Shown here one piece after another: positions 5,773 through 12,919 of a stretch of 23,003 nucleotides of DNA. The DNA comes from an uncultured Angelakisella sp. (lineage in GTDB: Bacteria > Bacillota > Clostridia > Oscillospirales > Ruminococcaceae), in contig CAJUFK010000043.1 in the NCBI GenBank assembly GCA_910585535.1, forward strand, positions 1 to 23,003. Direction: 5' to 3'. Both the position numbers and the translations under genes were made by a program. Numbering within the stretch: position 1 is the first letter of the stretch; every line of letters starts with the position of its first letter. The notes under the pieces were generated by a model. It did not search any database. It saw only the letters and a list, made by a program, of their open reading frames with translations, and was not told the origin of the DNA.

Positions 5773-7068
5773 TTACCGCGGGTTCTGCCCGGAGCCCCGG
5801 ACCTTTGCCTTAACAGCCTCCCAGTAGGACCGGGCCGCCTGTTCCGTCTTGTTCTCCCCGTAGCGGTAGTAGACGGTCCCTGCCAAGGCATCCGGCAGAT
5901 ACTGCTGTTCCAGCCAGTGCCCCGGGAAATCGTGGGGATACCGGTAAAACTGTCCCTTCACCTTTGCGTCCGCCCCGTCGTAATGCCGGTTCTGGAGACA
6001 GCGGGGGATGGGTCCCCCTTTTCCCGCCCGGATGTCCGCCATGGCCGCCTCGATCCCTGCGTTGGCGGAGTTGGACTTGGGAGCCGTGGCCATAAGGACC
6101 ACCGCCTCCGCCAGGGGGATCTGGGCTTCCGGGAGCCCCAGTTGTAGGGCGGAGTCCACACAGGCCTTGACCACCGCCATGGCCAGGGGGTAGGCCAGCC
6201 CCACATCCTCGGCGGCGATGACCAGCAGCCGCCGGCAGGGGGAGAGGAGGTCCCCCGCCTCCAGCAGCCGGCCCAGGTAGTGGAGCCCCGCGTCCGGGTC
6301 GCTGCCCCGGATGGATTTTTGCAGGGCGGAGAGAAGGTCGTAATGCTCGTCCCCCTCCCGGTCGTACCGCATGGCGCTGCGCTGGCTGGCGGCTCTGGCG
6401 TCCTCCAGGGTCAACAGGCGGTTTTCCGTCCCCTCCCGGGCGGAGGCTCCCAGCCAGACCAGCTCCAGGGCGTTTACCGCCTTGCGAACGTCCCCGCCGC
6501 AGGTGGCGGCGATATGCTCCAGGACCCCTTCCTCCAACGCTATCGCCGGGTCCTCCTCCCGGATCAGGTCCAGGGCTCGCCGGAGGCTCTTTTGGATCTC
6601 CCCGGCGGTGACCGGCTTAAACTCAAAGACGGTGCTGCGGCTTAAAATGGCGTTGTAGACGTAGAAATAGGGATTTTCGGTGGTGGAGGCAATCAGAGTG
6701 ATAGATCCGTCCTCGATGAACTCCAAAAGGGTCTGCTGCTGCTTTTTGTTCAGGTACTGGATCTCGTCCAGGTACAAAAGCACCCCGTCCAGGGCGTCAA
6801 AGCCCTCTCGTCCGGCGATGATGGCCTTGATGTCCCCGGTGGAAGCGGTGGTGCCGTTGAGGCGTTCCAGCTTTTTCCCCGCTGACGCGGCGATGATCCG
6901 GGCGGCGGTGGTCTTGCCCACCCCGGAGGGCCCGTAAAAGATCATGTTGGGGATGTTTTTCCCCTGGGCGATGCGCCGGAGGAGGGCTCCCTCCCCCAGA
7001 AGATGCTCCTGCCCCACCATCTCCTCCAGGGAGCGGGGACGGATGCGGTCGGCCAGCGGTGTGGACAT
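5773..7068 (-). CDS. rarA: Replication-associated recombination protein A (AAA+ ATPase)
   Basis: The protein has 431 residues. ATG 7068 is chosen because it follows GGAAAGGAGAG by 5 bases; an upstream in-frame start at 7089 precedes that site. The AAA+ core has Walker A 'GPSGVGKT' (46-53), Walker B 'LLYLDEI' (97-103), sensor-like 'STTENP' and a candidate arginine finger in 'SRS' (143-145). The tetramerisation and MgsA C-terminal domain follows ('DPDAGLHYLGRLLEAGDLL', then 'YRYPHDFPGHWLEQQYLPD' near the end). RarA/MgsA acts at stalled or gapped replication forks in the cytoplasm with SSB and RecA pathways. It follows the glyA-zinc ribbon pair past a terminator; no clear promoter is visible in the short gap, so low-level readthrough or a promoter within the broken gene is possible. 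Confidence 0.93.
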   Translation of the reverse strand: MSTPLADRIRPRSLEEMVGQEHLLGEGALLRRIAQGKNIPNMIFYGPSGVGKTTAARIIAASAGKKLERLNGTTASTGDIKAIIAGREGFDALDGVLLYLDEIQYLNKKQQQTLLEFIEDGSITLIASTTENPYFYVYNAILSRSTVFEFKPVTAGEIQKSLRRALDLIREEDPAIALEEGVLEHIAATCGGDVRKAVNALELVWLGASAREGTENRLLTLEDARAASQRSAMRYDREGDEHYDLLSALQKSIRGSDPDAGLHYLGRLLEAGDLLSPCRRLLVIAAEDVGLAYPLAMAVVKACVDSALQLGLPEAQIPLAEAVVLMATAPKSNSANAGIEAAMADIRAGKGGPIPRCLQNRHYDGADAKVKGQFYRYPHDFPGHWLEQQYLPDALAGTVYYRYGENKTEQAARSYWEAVKAKVRGSGQNPR

Positions 7069-7091
7069 AGGGACTCTCCTTTCCGTCATTC

Positions 7092-7130
7092 AAAAGCCCG
7101 CCCCCACGGCTGAGGGCGGGCGGTGTTTTT
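7092..7130. terminator. Intrinsic terminator between glyA operon and rarA
   Basis: GCCCGCCC (7096-7103) pairs with GGGCGGGC (7114-7121) around a 10-base loop. On the minus strand the stem is followed by TTTT, ending transcripts from glyA. On the plus strand TTTTT follows at 7126-7130. Confidence 0.7.
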
Positions 7131-7351
7131 ATGGCGCTTGCTGCAAAAGATAGCCCCGCAGGGGGAAATCCGGGGATGCCAGCAGCCAGACCTTCCCGCA
7201 GCTGTTACAGCGGTATCGGGCCTGGAAGCTGTCCGCCCCAAGGGGCTGATACCCTTCCCCCCGTCAAGGCGGACAGGGCGGCCCGGTACTCCTCCGGGGA
7301 AGAGAAAGCCTTGGTCTGCCGGAGGCCCTGGCAAAGGGGGCAGTTACTCAT
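7129..7351 (-). pseudogene. Frameshifted small two-CxxC zinc-ribbon protein
   Basis: The ATG at 7351 overlaps the glyA stop (sequence ATGAGTAA), so translation would be coupled. The first frame reads MSNCPLCQGLRQTKAFSSPEE... with a CPLC knuckle, then ends early. At a run of six G (plus-strand C run 7257-7262) the second half continues in another frame as GYQPLGADSFQARYRCNSCG, then KVWLLASPDFPLRGY, to a stop at 7129-7131. Removing one G gives a continuous 73-residue protein with two CxxC pairs (CPLC and CNSC) and a smooth junction (LTGEGYQPL). It is therefore a zinc-ribbon gene with a one-base insertion in a homopolymer: a sequencing error, a real mutation, or a slippage site. The function of such small zinc ribbons is unknown. 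Confidence 0.7.
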
Positions 7352-8597
7352 AGAGGGGATACCGGGCGCAGAGGGCGTTCACCCGCTCCCGGATGCTGTC
7401 GGCCTTGGCGTCAAAGTCTTTGGCGGCGTCGGCGATGCAGCCGGCGACAATCTCCATGTCCGCCTCCACAAGGCCCCGGGTGGTGACGGCGGGGGTGCCC
7501 ACCCGGATGCCGCTGGTGGTGAAGGGCTTTTCCGGGTCGTTGGGGATGGCGTTTTTGTTGACGGTGATATACACCTCGTCCAGGCGGCGCTCCAGCTCCT
7601 TGCCGGTGACCCCGGCGCTGCGGAGGTCCAGGAGCATCATATGGTTGTCGGTGCCGCCGGAGACCAGATCCAGCCCACGGTCCAAGAGGCCCTGGGCCAG
7701 GGCGGCGGCGTTTTTGACGATCTGCTGCTGGTAAGCCTTGAACTCGGGCCGAAGGGCCTCCCCGAAGCAGACCGCCTTGGCGGCGATGATATGCTCCAGG
7801 GGACCGCCCTGGGTGCCGGGGAAGATGGCCTTGTCAATGGCCTTTGCCAGCTCCTCCCGGCAGAGGATCATCCCGCCCCGGGGTCCCCGAAGGGTCTTGT
7901 GGGTGGTGGTGGTTACGACATCGGCGTAGGGGACGGGGCTCATATGGCACCCTGCCGCCACCAGGCCGGCGATGTGGGCCATATCCACCATAAACAGGGC
8001 GCCTGCCTCGTGGGCGATTTCCCCGATGGTCTTAAAGTCGATCTCCCGGGGGTAGGCGGAGGCTCCCGCCACAATCATCTTGGGCTTTACCTCCTGGGCC
8101 TGGGCCCGGAGGGCGTCGTAATCGATGCGGCCGGTTTCGGCGGAGACGCCATAGGGAACAAAGTTGTACAGTTTGCCGGACATATTCACCGGGCTGCCGT
8201 GGGTGAGGTGTCCGCCCTCGGCCAGGCTCATTCCCATAATGGTGTCCCCGGTCTCCAGAAGACCGAAGTAGACGGCCAAGTTGGCCTGGGCGCCGGAGTG
8301 GGGCTGGACGTTGGCGTGCTGGGCGCCGAAGAGCTTCTTGGCTCGCTCCCGGGCCAGGTCCTCCACCTCGTCCACGTGGAAGCAGCCGCCGTAGTACCGT
8401 TTGCCAGGGTAACCTTCGGCGTACTTATTGGTGAGGACAGAGCCCATGGCGGCGAGGACGGCAGGGGAGACGATATTTTCCGAGGCGATGAGTTCCAGGT
8501 TGCGCCGCTGGCGGGCCAGCTCCCGGTCCATGGCGGAGGCCACCTCCGGGTCGGTTTGGGCGACAAAGCCGATGGTGTCTATCATATCACGAAACAT
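7344..8597 (-). CDS. glyA: Serine hydroxymethyltransferase
   Basis: The protein has 417 residues, the normal bacterial length. It converts serine and tetrahydrofolate to glycine and 5,10-methylene-THF in the cytoplasm, the main one-carbon source. The PLP lysine is Lys234 in 'TTTTHKTLRGPRGG' (229-242). Other family blocks are 'LELIASENIVS' (34-44), 'YAEGYPGKRYYGG' (59-71), 'QPHSGAQAN' (98-106) and 'VDMAHIAGLVAAG' (204-216), which holds the PLP-binding Asp-x-Ala-His. The ATG follows AGAAAGGA by about 9 bases. Its promoter is at 8630-8659, with repeat family 2 just upstream. Its stop overlaps the small zinc-ribbon reading frame. Confidence 0.97.
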   Translation of the reverse strand: MFRDMIDTIGFVAQTDPEVASAMDRELARQRRNLELIASENIVSPAVLAAMGSVLTNKYAEGYPGKRYYGGCFHVDEVEDLARERAKKLFGAQHANVQPHSGAQANLAVYFGLLETGDTIMGMSLAEGGHLTHGSPVNMSGKLYNFVPYGVSAETGRIDYDALRAQAQEVKPKMIVAGASAYPREIDFKTIGEIAHEAGALFMVDMAHIAGLVAAGCHMSPVPYADVVTTTTHKTLRGPRGGMILCREELAKAIDKAIFPGTQGGPLEHIIAAKAVCFGEALRPEFKAYQQQIVKNAAALAQGLLDRGLDLVSGGTDNHMMLLDLRSAGVTGKELERRLDEVYITVNKNAIPNDPEKPFTTSGIRVGTPAVTTRGLVEADMEIVAGCIADAAKDFDAKADSIRERVNALCARYPLYE

Positions 8598-8629
8598 GGC
8601 AGGGGTTCCTTTCTAAAAGTAGTGTACCT

Positions 8630-8659
8630 ATTATACTACGGGGGAGAGGAAGATAGCAA
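8630..8659 (-). promoter_or_regulatory. Sigma-A promoter of glyA
   Basis: On the minus strand TTGCTA (8659-8654), an 18-base spacer and a perfect TATAAT (8635-8630). The -10 lies 32 bases upstream of the glyA ATG. Confidence 0.75.
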
Positions 8660-8667
8660 GGGCTCTG

Positions 8668-8771
8668 AAAGGAAATGCGGACCCTCCCCGGCGGCCCTGC
8701 GGCCGCAGGCACCCCCTCCCCGGCGCTCCGCGCCTAAGGGTTGTGCTGGAACCTAGGTTGTGCCTGGAGTC
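8668..8771 (-). repeat. Promoter-upstream repeat, family 2, copy B
   Basis: Read on the minus strand it begins GACTCCAGGCACAACC and continues through CCAGCACAACCCTTAGG, CGCGGAGCG and GTGCCTGCGG to GCATTTCCTTTC, closely following 984-1076. It carries extra hairpin-forming sequence (CTGCGGCCGCAG) where copy A has GCGGGCGCTAGCCCGC. It ends about 9 bases upstream of the glyA -35, so both copies precede a promoter in the same orientation. Confidence 0.65.
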
Positions 8772-8871
8772 AGAAGCGGCAATAGGCGGAAGGTAGAAAA
8801 GTAGAAATCGCCCCTTGTTAGGGTGGGCCGGAAAAAACAAGGTTTCACTCCATCCCCCGGCGGTTCGGGTA

Positions 8872-9348
8872 TTACGCCATGGCTTCGCCAAGATCCAGCA
8901 CCGTTAGGTCCAAACGCTTTTTGATATGTACCAGGATGCTTTTCTCCAATGGATATTCGGAACTGTTGACGAAGCAATAGTCCGAAAGATCCAGCATGGC
9001 CTTGATCCTTCGCAATATTCTGTACCGCAGCAGGCGCGTTCCGGTGTCGATGTTCTCTACCCGGTGAAAGGGCGGAACCAGGTCCTTGGTCCGTTCCTCC
9101 AGCCACTCCGGGTTTGGATCGGTGTAGTGGGTGACAGCAACCAGTTCAATCTCCGCCGACTTGGAAAGCCGCTCCAGGATCCGCAGATAGCCGGTGTCGC
9201 AGTATTCCGAAATGACATAGAAGCGGCGGACGCCTTGCTTTTCCACCAGAAAAGTCGCCGCCTGCTCAAACCGGAGCAGAGATTCACAGGTGATAGGCCT
9301 CATGGAAAAGAGGCAGCAAGCCAGTGGTTTCGAGATGGATTTTTGCAT
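8872..9348 (-). CDS. Rossmann-like, possibly SLOG/DUF1273-like, protein
   Basis: The protein has 158 residues. ATG 9348 follows AAAGGAG with a long 13-base spacer; a second ATG at 9303 lacks a site. The order of elements is a helix 'LLRFEQAATFLVEKQG', a strand 'RRFYVISEY', a helix with Asp-Thr-Gly, a strand 'IELVAVTHY', then 'RLLRYRILRRIKAMLDLSDYCFVNSSE' and a final strand 'LTVLDLGEA'. This order and the Arg-x-x-x-Arg...LDxSDY pattern recall small SLOG/DUF1273 (YpsA-type) nucleotide-binding proteins of Firmicutes, but the glycine-rich loop is poor, so the assignment is tentative. It is divergent from the XRE regulator at 9541, with an AT-rich shared control region, and the two may form a unit. 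Confidence 0.65.
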   Translation of the reverse strand: MQKSISKPLACCLFSMRPITCESLLRFEQAATFLVEKQGVRRFYVISEYCDTGYLRILERLSKSAEIELVAVTHYTDPNPEWLEERTKDLVPPFHRVENIDTGTRLLRYRILRRIKAMLDLSDYCFVNSSEYPLEKSILVHIKKRLDLTVLDLGEAMA

Positions 9349-9540
9349 AGTTTCTACACAACTCCTTTCTTCAATTGCAAAAGTTTTATACTTGTAAAAA
9401 GGTTTAACTTAATTTTGAAAGTATATCCTAATCATTTAGGTATAATACAAATTGACAAAGAAAATCACCTTTTCAATTTATTATAATGATTTATACAAAA
9501 TATTACAATATAAAAAATAGATAAAATATAGGTGGCTTAT
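9349..9540. promoter_or_regulatory. AT-rich divergent control region
   Basis: This strongly AT-rich gap separates the divergent genes at 9348 and 9541. It holds TATAAT at 9441-9446 and 9482-9487 and TTGACA at 9452-9457. No pair has ideal spacing: TTGAAA to the first TATAAT is 20 bases, TTGACA to the second is 24. A perfect inverted repeat CCTAATCATTTAGG lies at 9427-9440, and AAATTGA/TCAATTT arms lie at 9449-9455 and 9473-9479; either could bind the XRE protein. Low base complexity weakens both. Confidence 0.5.
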
Positions 9541-9912
9541 ATGCTTGTAGACTACGACGCGATCGGAATGCGTATCAAAATCGCGCGAATCAGGGCAAGA
9601 ATCTCCCAGGAAACATTGGCGGAACGAACAAATTTCTCTACAACTCATATCAGTAATATTGAAACTGGCAATACAAAGTTGAGCCTTCCCGCAATTATGA
9701 GCATCGCCAACGCTCTCTCCTTGCCGGTGGAACAGCTGCTTTGTGATAATGTCGTTTATTCCACTCATATTTACTGCCAGGAAGCCCAAGAAGTTCTGGA
9801 GGACTGCTCCCCGGAGGAGATCCGCATTCTGCTGGACATCCTAAAGGGTTCCAAGGAAGCCCTTCGCAGAAATGAAAAGTTTATAAAAAGGATGAACGCC
9901 CCTTCCGAGTAG
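9541..9912 (+). CDS. XRE-family (Cro/CI-type) transcriptional regulator
   Basis: The protein has 123 residues. ATG 9541 follows AGGTGG by 5 bases; an in-frame GTG at 9532 lies inside that site. The helix-turn-helix spans about residues 7-63: 'IGMRIKIARIRARISQETLAERT', then 'STTHISNIETGNTKLSLPAIMSIANALSLPVEQLL'. The C-terminal tail (EEIRILLDILKGSKEALRR) is a short helix typical of these regulators. It is a likely local repressor of the divergent gene and of itself, and ends at a strong terminator. AT-richer than the flanking genes. Confidence 0.9.
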   Translation: MLVDYDAIGMRIKIARIRARISQETLAERTNFSTTHISNIETGNTKLSLPAIMSIANALSLPVEQLLCDNVVYSTHIYCQEAQEVLEDCSPEEIRILLDILKGSKEALRRNEKFIKRMNAPSE

Positions 9913-9933
9913 GTGACGAAACAACAAAAAAGA

Positions 9934-9972
9934 CAGGCTCCCTTTCCAACCGGAAAAGGAGCCTGCCTTTTT
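9934..9972. terminator. Strong intrinsic terminator, convergent genes
   Basis: CAGGCTCCCTTTCC (9934-9947) pairs with GGAAAAGGAGCCTG (9952-9965) with one mismatch and an AACC loop, followed by CCTTTTT. An A-rich run on the left side provides a T run for the minus-strand operon ending at 9985. Confidence 0.88.
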
Positions 9973-9984
9973 CTGTTTTACAAT

Positions 9985-10992
9985 CTACCTGACCAGGGCC
10001 AAAAGCTCCTCCAGGGTGCGGGAGGTACAGCCCAGGCGTTCCCCGTTGTGGCGGAAGTAGTCCCGGGCGGCCCGGTGAAGGGAGTTGTACCCGCTATGGC
10101 GGACCTCAACCTCCCGGTCCTCCAGGGCCTGGAAGAGGTCTTCCTCCTGGCGGGCCCGGGCGTCCCAAACCGTCTGGGGAACACTGGCCGCGGCGGCCCG
10201 AAGGAGACGGGCGGTCTCCCCGTCCACAGCATCCTTCCCCAAAACCAGCCACAGACCCTCTACCCGGTGGGTGGTGTCCTCCAGGTATTTCAGCGCCTCC
10301 GGCAGAGCGTCGGGATCCAGGTCATCTAAAAAAAGTTCCATGTACTTAATCTCTTTTTGGTCAAACAGCGCCATCAGTTCCGCCGGGTCGCCGGCACAAA
10401 GAATCTTGGCCCCAAGATCTTCCCCGATGCCCTGGAAAAATCCGGTGTCCATATGGTCCTCCAGCATCCCCAGGGAGGTCCCGGCAAAGCTGATCGCTTC
10501 GTAAAAGTTGCCCCGGCAGAGGAGGACCGCCCGCCCCCCGTACCAAAGGCCGATGACCTCCCCGTTCAGCGCCTTCTGCAGGGAGGCGCTGCCCCGGACC
10601 ACCCCGTCCTCCGCCCCCATGACGGTGAGCCACTGGCCGGCATCCTCCAGGAGAAAGGGCCAGTCTAAAAAGACCATGGAGGGGTCCGCCTCCAAAAGCT
10701 GGCGGTTGTCCAGCAGGGCCAGATGGGTGGCCCCGTTGCTCAGGGCGGCGGCGGGATTCTGGGAAGGGATGGCCTCCAGGGTCACCGCCCCGCCGGAAAG
10801 CTCCAGGACGGCGGCGGCCAGCTGCGCCACCCCGTCCTGGGTGAACTGGTCCGCCCCCAGGGGGATGTCGATGGTCAGGGTCTGGGCAGGATAGGTGGGA
10901 GCAGTCGTCTCCACCCGGGGAAAACGGTCCAGCTGGGGACCACAGCCCGCCAAAAGACAGAGGGCAAGCAGGACGGTGAGAAAACGCCTCAT
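9985..10992 (-). CDS. DctP-like solute-binding lipoprotein
   Basis: The protein has 335 residues. ATG 10992 follows AAAGGAGG by 8 bases; a longer in-frame version lacks a signal peptide start. The N-terminus 'MRRFLTVLLALCLLAGCG' is a lipoprotein signal with lipobox LAGC (Cys17), so it is anchored outside the membrane. The mature part follows the TRAP-transporter DctP pattern: 'LTIDIPLGADQFTQDGVAQLAAAVLELSGGAVTLE', an 'ALSNGATHLALL' segment, 'FLDWPFLLEDAGQW' and 'GLWYGGRAVLL'. No TRAP permease genes are nearby. It is the last gene of the acylation operon, 19 bases after the DHHW gene, so it may serve the polymer-modification machinery or bind a small acid rather than feed a TRAP permease. Confidence 0.8.
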   Translation of the reverse strand: MRRFLTVLLALCLLAGCGPQLDRFPRVETTAPTYPAQTLTIDIPLGADQFTQDGVAQLAAAVLELSGGAVTLEAIPSQNPAAALSNGATHLALLDNRQLLEADPSMVFLDWPFLLEDAGQWLTVMGAEDGVVRGSASLQKALNGEVIGLWYGGRAVLLCRGNFYEAISFAGTSLGMLEDHMDTGFFQGIGEDLGAKILCAGDPAELMALFDQKEIKYMELFLDDLDPDALPEALKYLEDTTHRVEGLWLVLGKDAVDGETARLLRAAAASVPQTVWDARARQEEDLFQALEDREVEVRHSGYNSLHRAARDYFRHNGERLGCTSRTLEELLALVR

Positions 10993-11011
10993 AGGCGGGC
11001 CCTCCTTTCTG

Positions 11012-12445
11012 TTATCCCAGCTGATTGCAAAGGTAGTCGATGCGCTGGGCGTGGAAGCCGGTGTTTGCCGCAAAGGAATTGTTGATAAAGATTACGGTGT
11101 CGATGCCGTTTTCCTGGACGAACTGGGTCACCGATTTCTCGTAATGGCGGTAGTCAATGACATAAACGTCCTCGAAGTTGGCAAAGAGCCAGGGGGCAAA
11201 GGCGTTGCCATAGGACTCCTTGAGGACCAGGGCCTTTCTGCCGTTTGCCAAATCCGGATTGTGGACGGCAAAGAGGGGGTTATCCGCCCAGATAAAGACG
11301 CCGTAGCTGTTGCCTCCGGCGGAGCCTTCCGACCAGGGGTAGACCTCCAGGGGGTCGCTGCGGCCCTTAAGCCACAGCTTGGCGGTGGCATTGGGGGCGG
11401 TGATCCAGTAGTCCACAAAGTCCGGGTTCTGCTCCAGGCGGGGGTCCCGGGTGGCGTTGTAGACGGTGCCTAAAAAGGGCTGGATGGTGCGCTTTTCCAG
11501 GTGGTCAAGGTTGACGTTTTCAATCTCCGCCGCCCGGCAGAAAGCGACGTATGCGTAGTAGGCCCCCAAACCGGTCCAGTGGTGGTCGGTGCGGAAATAG
11601 ATGTACTTTTCGGTGTTCCGGGCCAGCCAGCTGTAGGCGTCTACGGTGGTGACCTCCGGGCCCATCTTGGAGTACAGGTACTCAATGTTCTCCTTTTGGG
11701 AGTTGGAAAGGGACTGGTACTTTTCCGGCAGGTAGAATTCCCCGGAACAGGGCACCACGATATTGTAGACCTGGGCCTGCCCCGCCACTTTACCGGCAAA
11801 ACGGGTCAGAATATCGGCGTACTGGTCCGCCACCGGGCGGTAGCCCCCAAAGAGGGTCATCCCCCGGTCCCCTACGATACAGTAGCCCTCGGTGAGGTAC
11901 CCGTCGGGGACCTCCGGGGGGGCGTCGGGGGTGGAGGAGGCGCTGCTGCTCTCCGGCTGGGAGGAGACGGACGGATCCTCGGTTTGGCTTTCGCCGCCGG
12001 AGGGGCTTTGGCTCTCCGGCAGGGAGGAGGGAGAGGAGGGGGCGGAGGTCTCTGGCAGGGTCACCGGGGCAGGGGGCTGGCTGGCTCCCCCTTGGTTGGT
12101 GTTGTAGATTTTGATGTCGTCCTTCCCCCGGATTCCCTTCCAGTCGTCCAGAACGGCGGTAACGGCGATGAAACCGTCCCGCCCGGGGAAGGTGTCGGCG
12201 TAGTAGGCCTCAAAGTCCCGGAGCCACTCCCCGCTCCACAGGGCCTTGGCGGAAAAGGCGGGGAACTTGGCCAGCTCCCGCTTTTCGTACTCCGAGACGG
12301 TGGGCTTGGGCAGAATCAGGGACAGCAGTCCCACCAGGGCCAGCACCGTCACCAGAAAGACCATGGCCCCCTGGCAGGCCCGGACGTAAAGGGAAGCCTC
12401 GGTGTTTGGTTTTTTCTCCTGTTTTTCCTCGGGCATGGTGGACAT
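11012..12445 (-). CDS. DHHW-family protein, AlgJ/AlgX-like O-acylation partner
   Basis: The protein has 477 residues; the ATG follows TAAGGAGGGGG by 7 bases. A short cytoplasmic tail and one membrane segment (~27-45) place the rest outside the cell. A Ser/Pro/Glu-rich low-complexity linker (~119-180) leads to the SGNH-like domain. 'FRTDHHWTGLGAYYAY' (284-299) carries the name-giving DHHW motif, and 'LVLKESYGNAFAPWL' (~406-419) holds a likely catalytic Ser. In alginate and related systems such proteins take acyl groups delivered by an MBOAT protein and transfer them to an exported polymer. An MBOAT gene lies in the same operon but is separated by two unrelated genes. The target polymer is unknown. 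Confidence 0.87.
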   Translation of the reverse strand: MSTMPEEKQEKKPNTEASLYVRACQGAMVFLVTVLALVGLLSLILPKPTVSEYEKRELAKFPAFSAKALWSGEWLRDFEAYYADTFPGRDGFIAVTAVLDDWKGIRGKDDIKIYNTNQGGASQPPAPVTLPETSAPSSPSSLPESQSPSGGESQTEDPSVSSQPESSSASSTPDAPPEVPDGYLTEGYCIVGDRGMTLFGGYRPVADQYADILTRFAGKVAGQAQVYNIVVPCSGEFYLPEKYQSLSNSQKENIEYLYSKMGPEVTTVDAYSWLARNTEKYIYFRTDHHWTGLGAYYAYVAFCRAAEIENVNLDHLEKRTIQPFLGTVYNATRDPRLEQNPDFVDYWITAPNATAKLWLKGRSDPLEVYPWSEGSAGGNSYGVFIWADNPLFAVHNPDLANGRKALVLKESYGNAFAPWLFANFEDVYVIDYRHYEKSVTQFVQENGIDTVIFINNSFAANTGFHAQRIDYLCNQLG

Positions 12446-12460
12446 AGGCGAACCCCCTCC

Positions 12461-12919
12461 TTACAGCAAAAAAGCGATCCTAGTTTCCAAACGATATTTT
12501 TCCAGCTCGGGCATATTTTTCCTGGATATGTTGACATCGTGACTTGGCTTGGATTTTTTCCCAACACAGTCATGGGAAACGAGCAGCTTGCCCCCCTGCT
12601 GCCAGGCGGTTGCAGGGATGAGATAGCTATGGGGATGTTCCCCGTCAAACAGGAGCATGAGAAACAAAAACAAAGAATCATCATCAATATTGAACTTGTT
12701 CTTTTCCATTGTAACCTGGTTGAAGGAACGGCTGGACTTCACCTGGAATTTCAGAAATCCGTTCTTTCCCTCCGCCACAAAATCGATGCCGTGGTCGTCC
12801 ACTTCGGCGGTATAAATGTCCATGCCGTAGGAGGCCAGCGTCATCTTGGCATAATACTCACAGAAGGCCCCCAGCTTTTGCCGGGTGAGGCTGCTTCTTG
12901 ACCAGATCAAATTATACAT
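12461..12919 (-). CDS. DUF4365-like protein with PD-(D/E)XK-type motif
   Basis: The protein has 152 residues. ATG 12919 follows AAAGGAGG by 10 bases and overlaps the stop of the upstream gene by 8 bases, so the two are translationally coupled. The conserved block is 'KLGAFCEYYAKMTLASYGMDI' (15-35) with Glu21, then 'EVDDHGIDFVAE' (39-50) with Asp46, and 'FLKFQVKSSR' (55-64) with Gln59-x-Lys61. This E...D...(E/Q)xK order matches PD-(D/E)XK nuclease-fold proteins such as DUF4365. The C-terminal third ('NISRKNMPELEKYRLE') is also typical of small stand-alone DUF4365 proteins. It might cut or bind nucleic acid, but activity is unproven. It is AT-richer than the acylation genes on both sides. Confidence 0.8.
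   Translation of the reverse strand: MYNLIWSRSSLTRQKLGAFCEYYAKMTLASYGMDIYTAEVDDHGIDFVAEGKNGFLKFQVKSSRSFNQVTMEKNKFNIDDDSLFLFLMLLFDGEHPHSYLIPATAWQQGGKLLVSHDCVGKKSKPSHDVNISRKNMPELEKYRLETRIAFLL

Noticed and set aside
7131..8756. A 541-codon open frame on the plus strand across glyA
   Set aside because: It is antisense to glyA, follows its codon periodicity, is rich in Gly, Val and Asp, and has no ribosome site. It is a by-product of GC-rich third codon positions.
11905..12090. Repetitive-looking sequence in the DHHW gene
   Set aside because: It encodes a Ser/Pro/Glu-rich linker within one frame; it is not a DNA repeat array.
11501..12901. A long plus-strand open frame across the DHHW and DUF4365-like genes
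   Set aside because: It is antisense to two well-supported genes and its protein is low-complexity.
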